From positions 1-5,081 of the forward strand of contig CAMPAX010000172.1 of assembly GCA_946633495.1 (NCBI GenBank): a stretch of DNA of 5,081 bases, in the 5' to 3' direction. Positions within the stretch are counted from its first letter, which is position 1. The number at the start of each line of letters is the position of its first letter. This stretch comes from an uncultured Lachnospiraceae bacterium (GTDB lineage Bacteria; Bacillota; Clostridia; Lachnospirales; Lachnospiraceae). A program made the position numbers and the translations under genes. This document shows, in pieces, positions 4,897-5,081 of this stretch. A model generated the notes under the pieces. The model searched no databases and had not been told where the DNA came from. It worked only from the letters and a program-made list of their open reading frames with translations.

Positions 4897-5081
4897 TCAC
4901 GGATAATAGGTTTCAAATATGGCCCCGGCCACTTCAACGCCGGTCAGCCCGTCACTGTCCGAGTCCTCGATCACAACACTCACCACGATGTCCGGATCCT
5001 CGGGATTGGAATAACCTACAAACCAGGAATTACCCCTGCCGTTGGAATCCACCTCTTTCAGATAATCCTCGCTGACGTCCG
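4897..5081 (-). CDS. Penicillin-binding protein / D,D-transpeptidase, C-terminal fragment
   Basis: Only the last 60 residues are in the window; the gene enters from the right edge. The fragment contains NSWFVGYSNPEDPD followed by IVVSVVIEDSDSDG and a final VEVAGAIFETYYP. This matches the end of penicillin-binding transpeptidase domains, where a W-F-V-G-Y/F strand follows the KTG motif, then a hydrophobic strand ending in V-I-E, then a small-residue helix before the C-terminus. The catalytic SxxK, SxN and KTG motifs would lie beyond 5081, the KTG probably only a few residues away. By family such enzymes cross-link peptidoglycan outside the membrane. Which class it belongs to, or whether it is a sensor of the BlaR type, cannot be decided here. 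Confidence 0.8.
   Translation of the reverse strand, partial: DVSEDYLKEVDSNGRGNSWFVGYSNPEDPDIVVSVVIEDSDSDGLTGVEVAGAIFETYYP

Noticed and set aside
1..5081. A novel defence, mobile or biosynthetic system
   Set aside because: Both strands were read for repeats, spacers, toxin-antitoxin pairs, integrases and unusual gene clusters; every substantial gene except the 75-aa protein belongs to a common chromosomal family.

Overview
The window looks like chromosomal DNA from a Gram-positive, low-to-mid-GC Firmicute, most likely a clostridial (Lachnospiraceae-like) bacterium. The evidence is a class II galactose-1-phosphate uridylyltransferase (the Firmicutes type, about 510 aa), a class B sortase, AGGAGG-type ribosome binding sites, sigma-A-like promoters (including an extended -10), and protein sequences of the type seen in gut clostridia. 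The taxonomic call is an inference from sequence style; no search was run.

Layout from left to right. 1-902 (-) is galE, UDP-glucose 4-epimerase, with its C-terminus cut off by the window edge. 903-1044 is a regulatory gap with a TATAAT box, a nested direct repeat and a small hairpin. 1045-2577 (-) is galT. 2578-2671 is an AT-rich leader. 2672-2899 (-) is a small lysine/glutamate-rich coiled-coil protein of unknown function. 2926-3090 (+) is a complete tRNA-Leu(CAA) unit with promoter, gene and intrinsic terminator; it is the only rightward gene. 3141-4199 (-) is a class B sortase. 4200-4292 holds a leader hairpin and a strong palindromic hairpin. 4293-4745 (-) is a Nudix hydrolase with its own extended -10 promoter. 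4897-5081 (-) is the C-terminal tail of a penicillin-binding-protein transpeptidase whose start lies beyond the right edge.

Functionally the left part is two steps of the Leloir galactose pathway. GalT swaps galactose-1-P for glucose-1-P on UDP, and GalE recycles UDP-galactose to UDP-glucose. No galK is in the window. The right part is weighted to the cell surface: a peptidoglycan transpeptidase, a membrane-anchored sortase, and a Nudix hydrolase between them whose substrate cannot be read from sequence. Nearly all genes run leftward, but each has its own promoter-like or hairpin-bearing gap, so this looks like a string of short transcription units rather than one operon. No gap between genes exceeds 300 bp.

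I found no mobile element, CRISPR array, phage gene, toxin-antitoxin pair or convincing novel multi-gene system. The points most worth a second look are small: the Cys gatekeeper residue in GalE, the 21-bp-period direct repeat around the galE -10 box, the head-to-head tRNA/coiled-coil gene arrangement, and the structured leader and uncertain start of the sortase.
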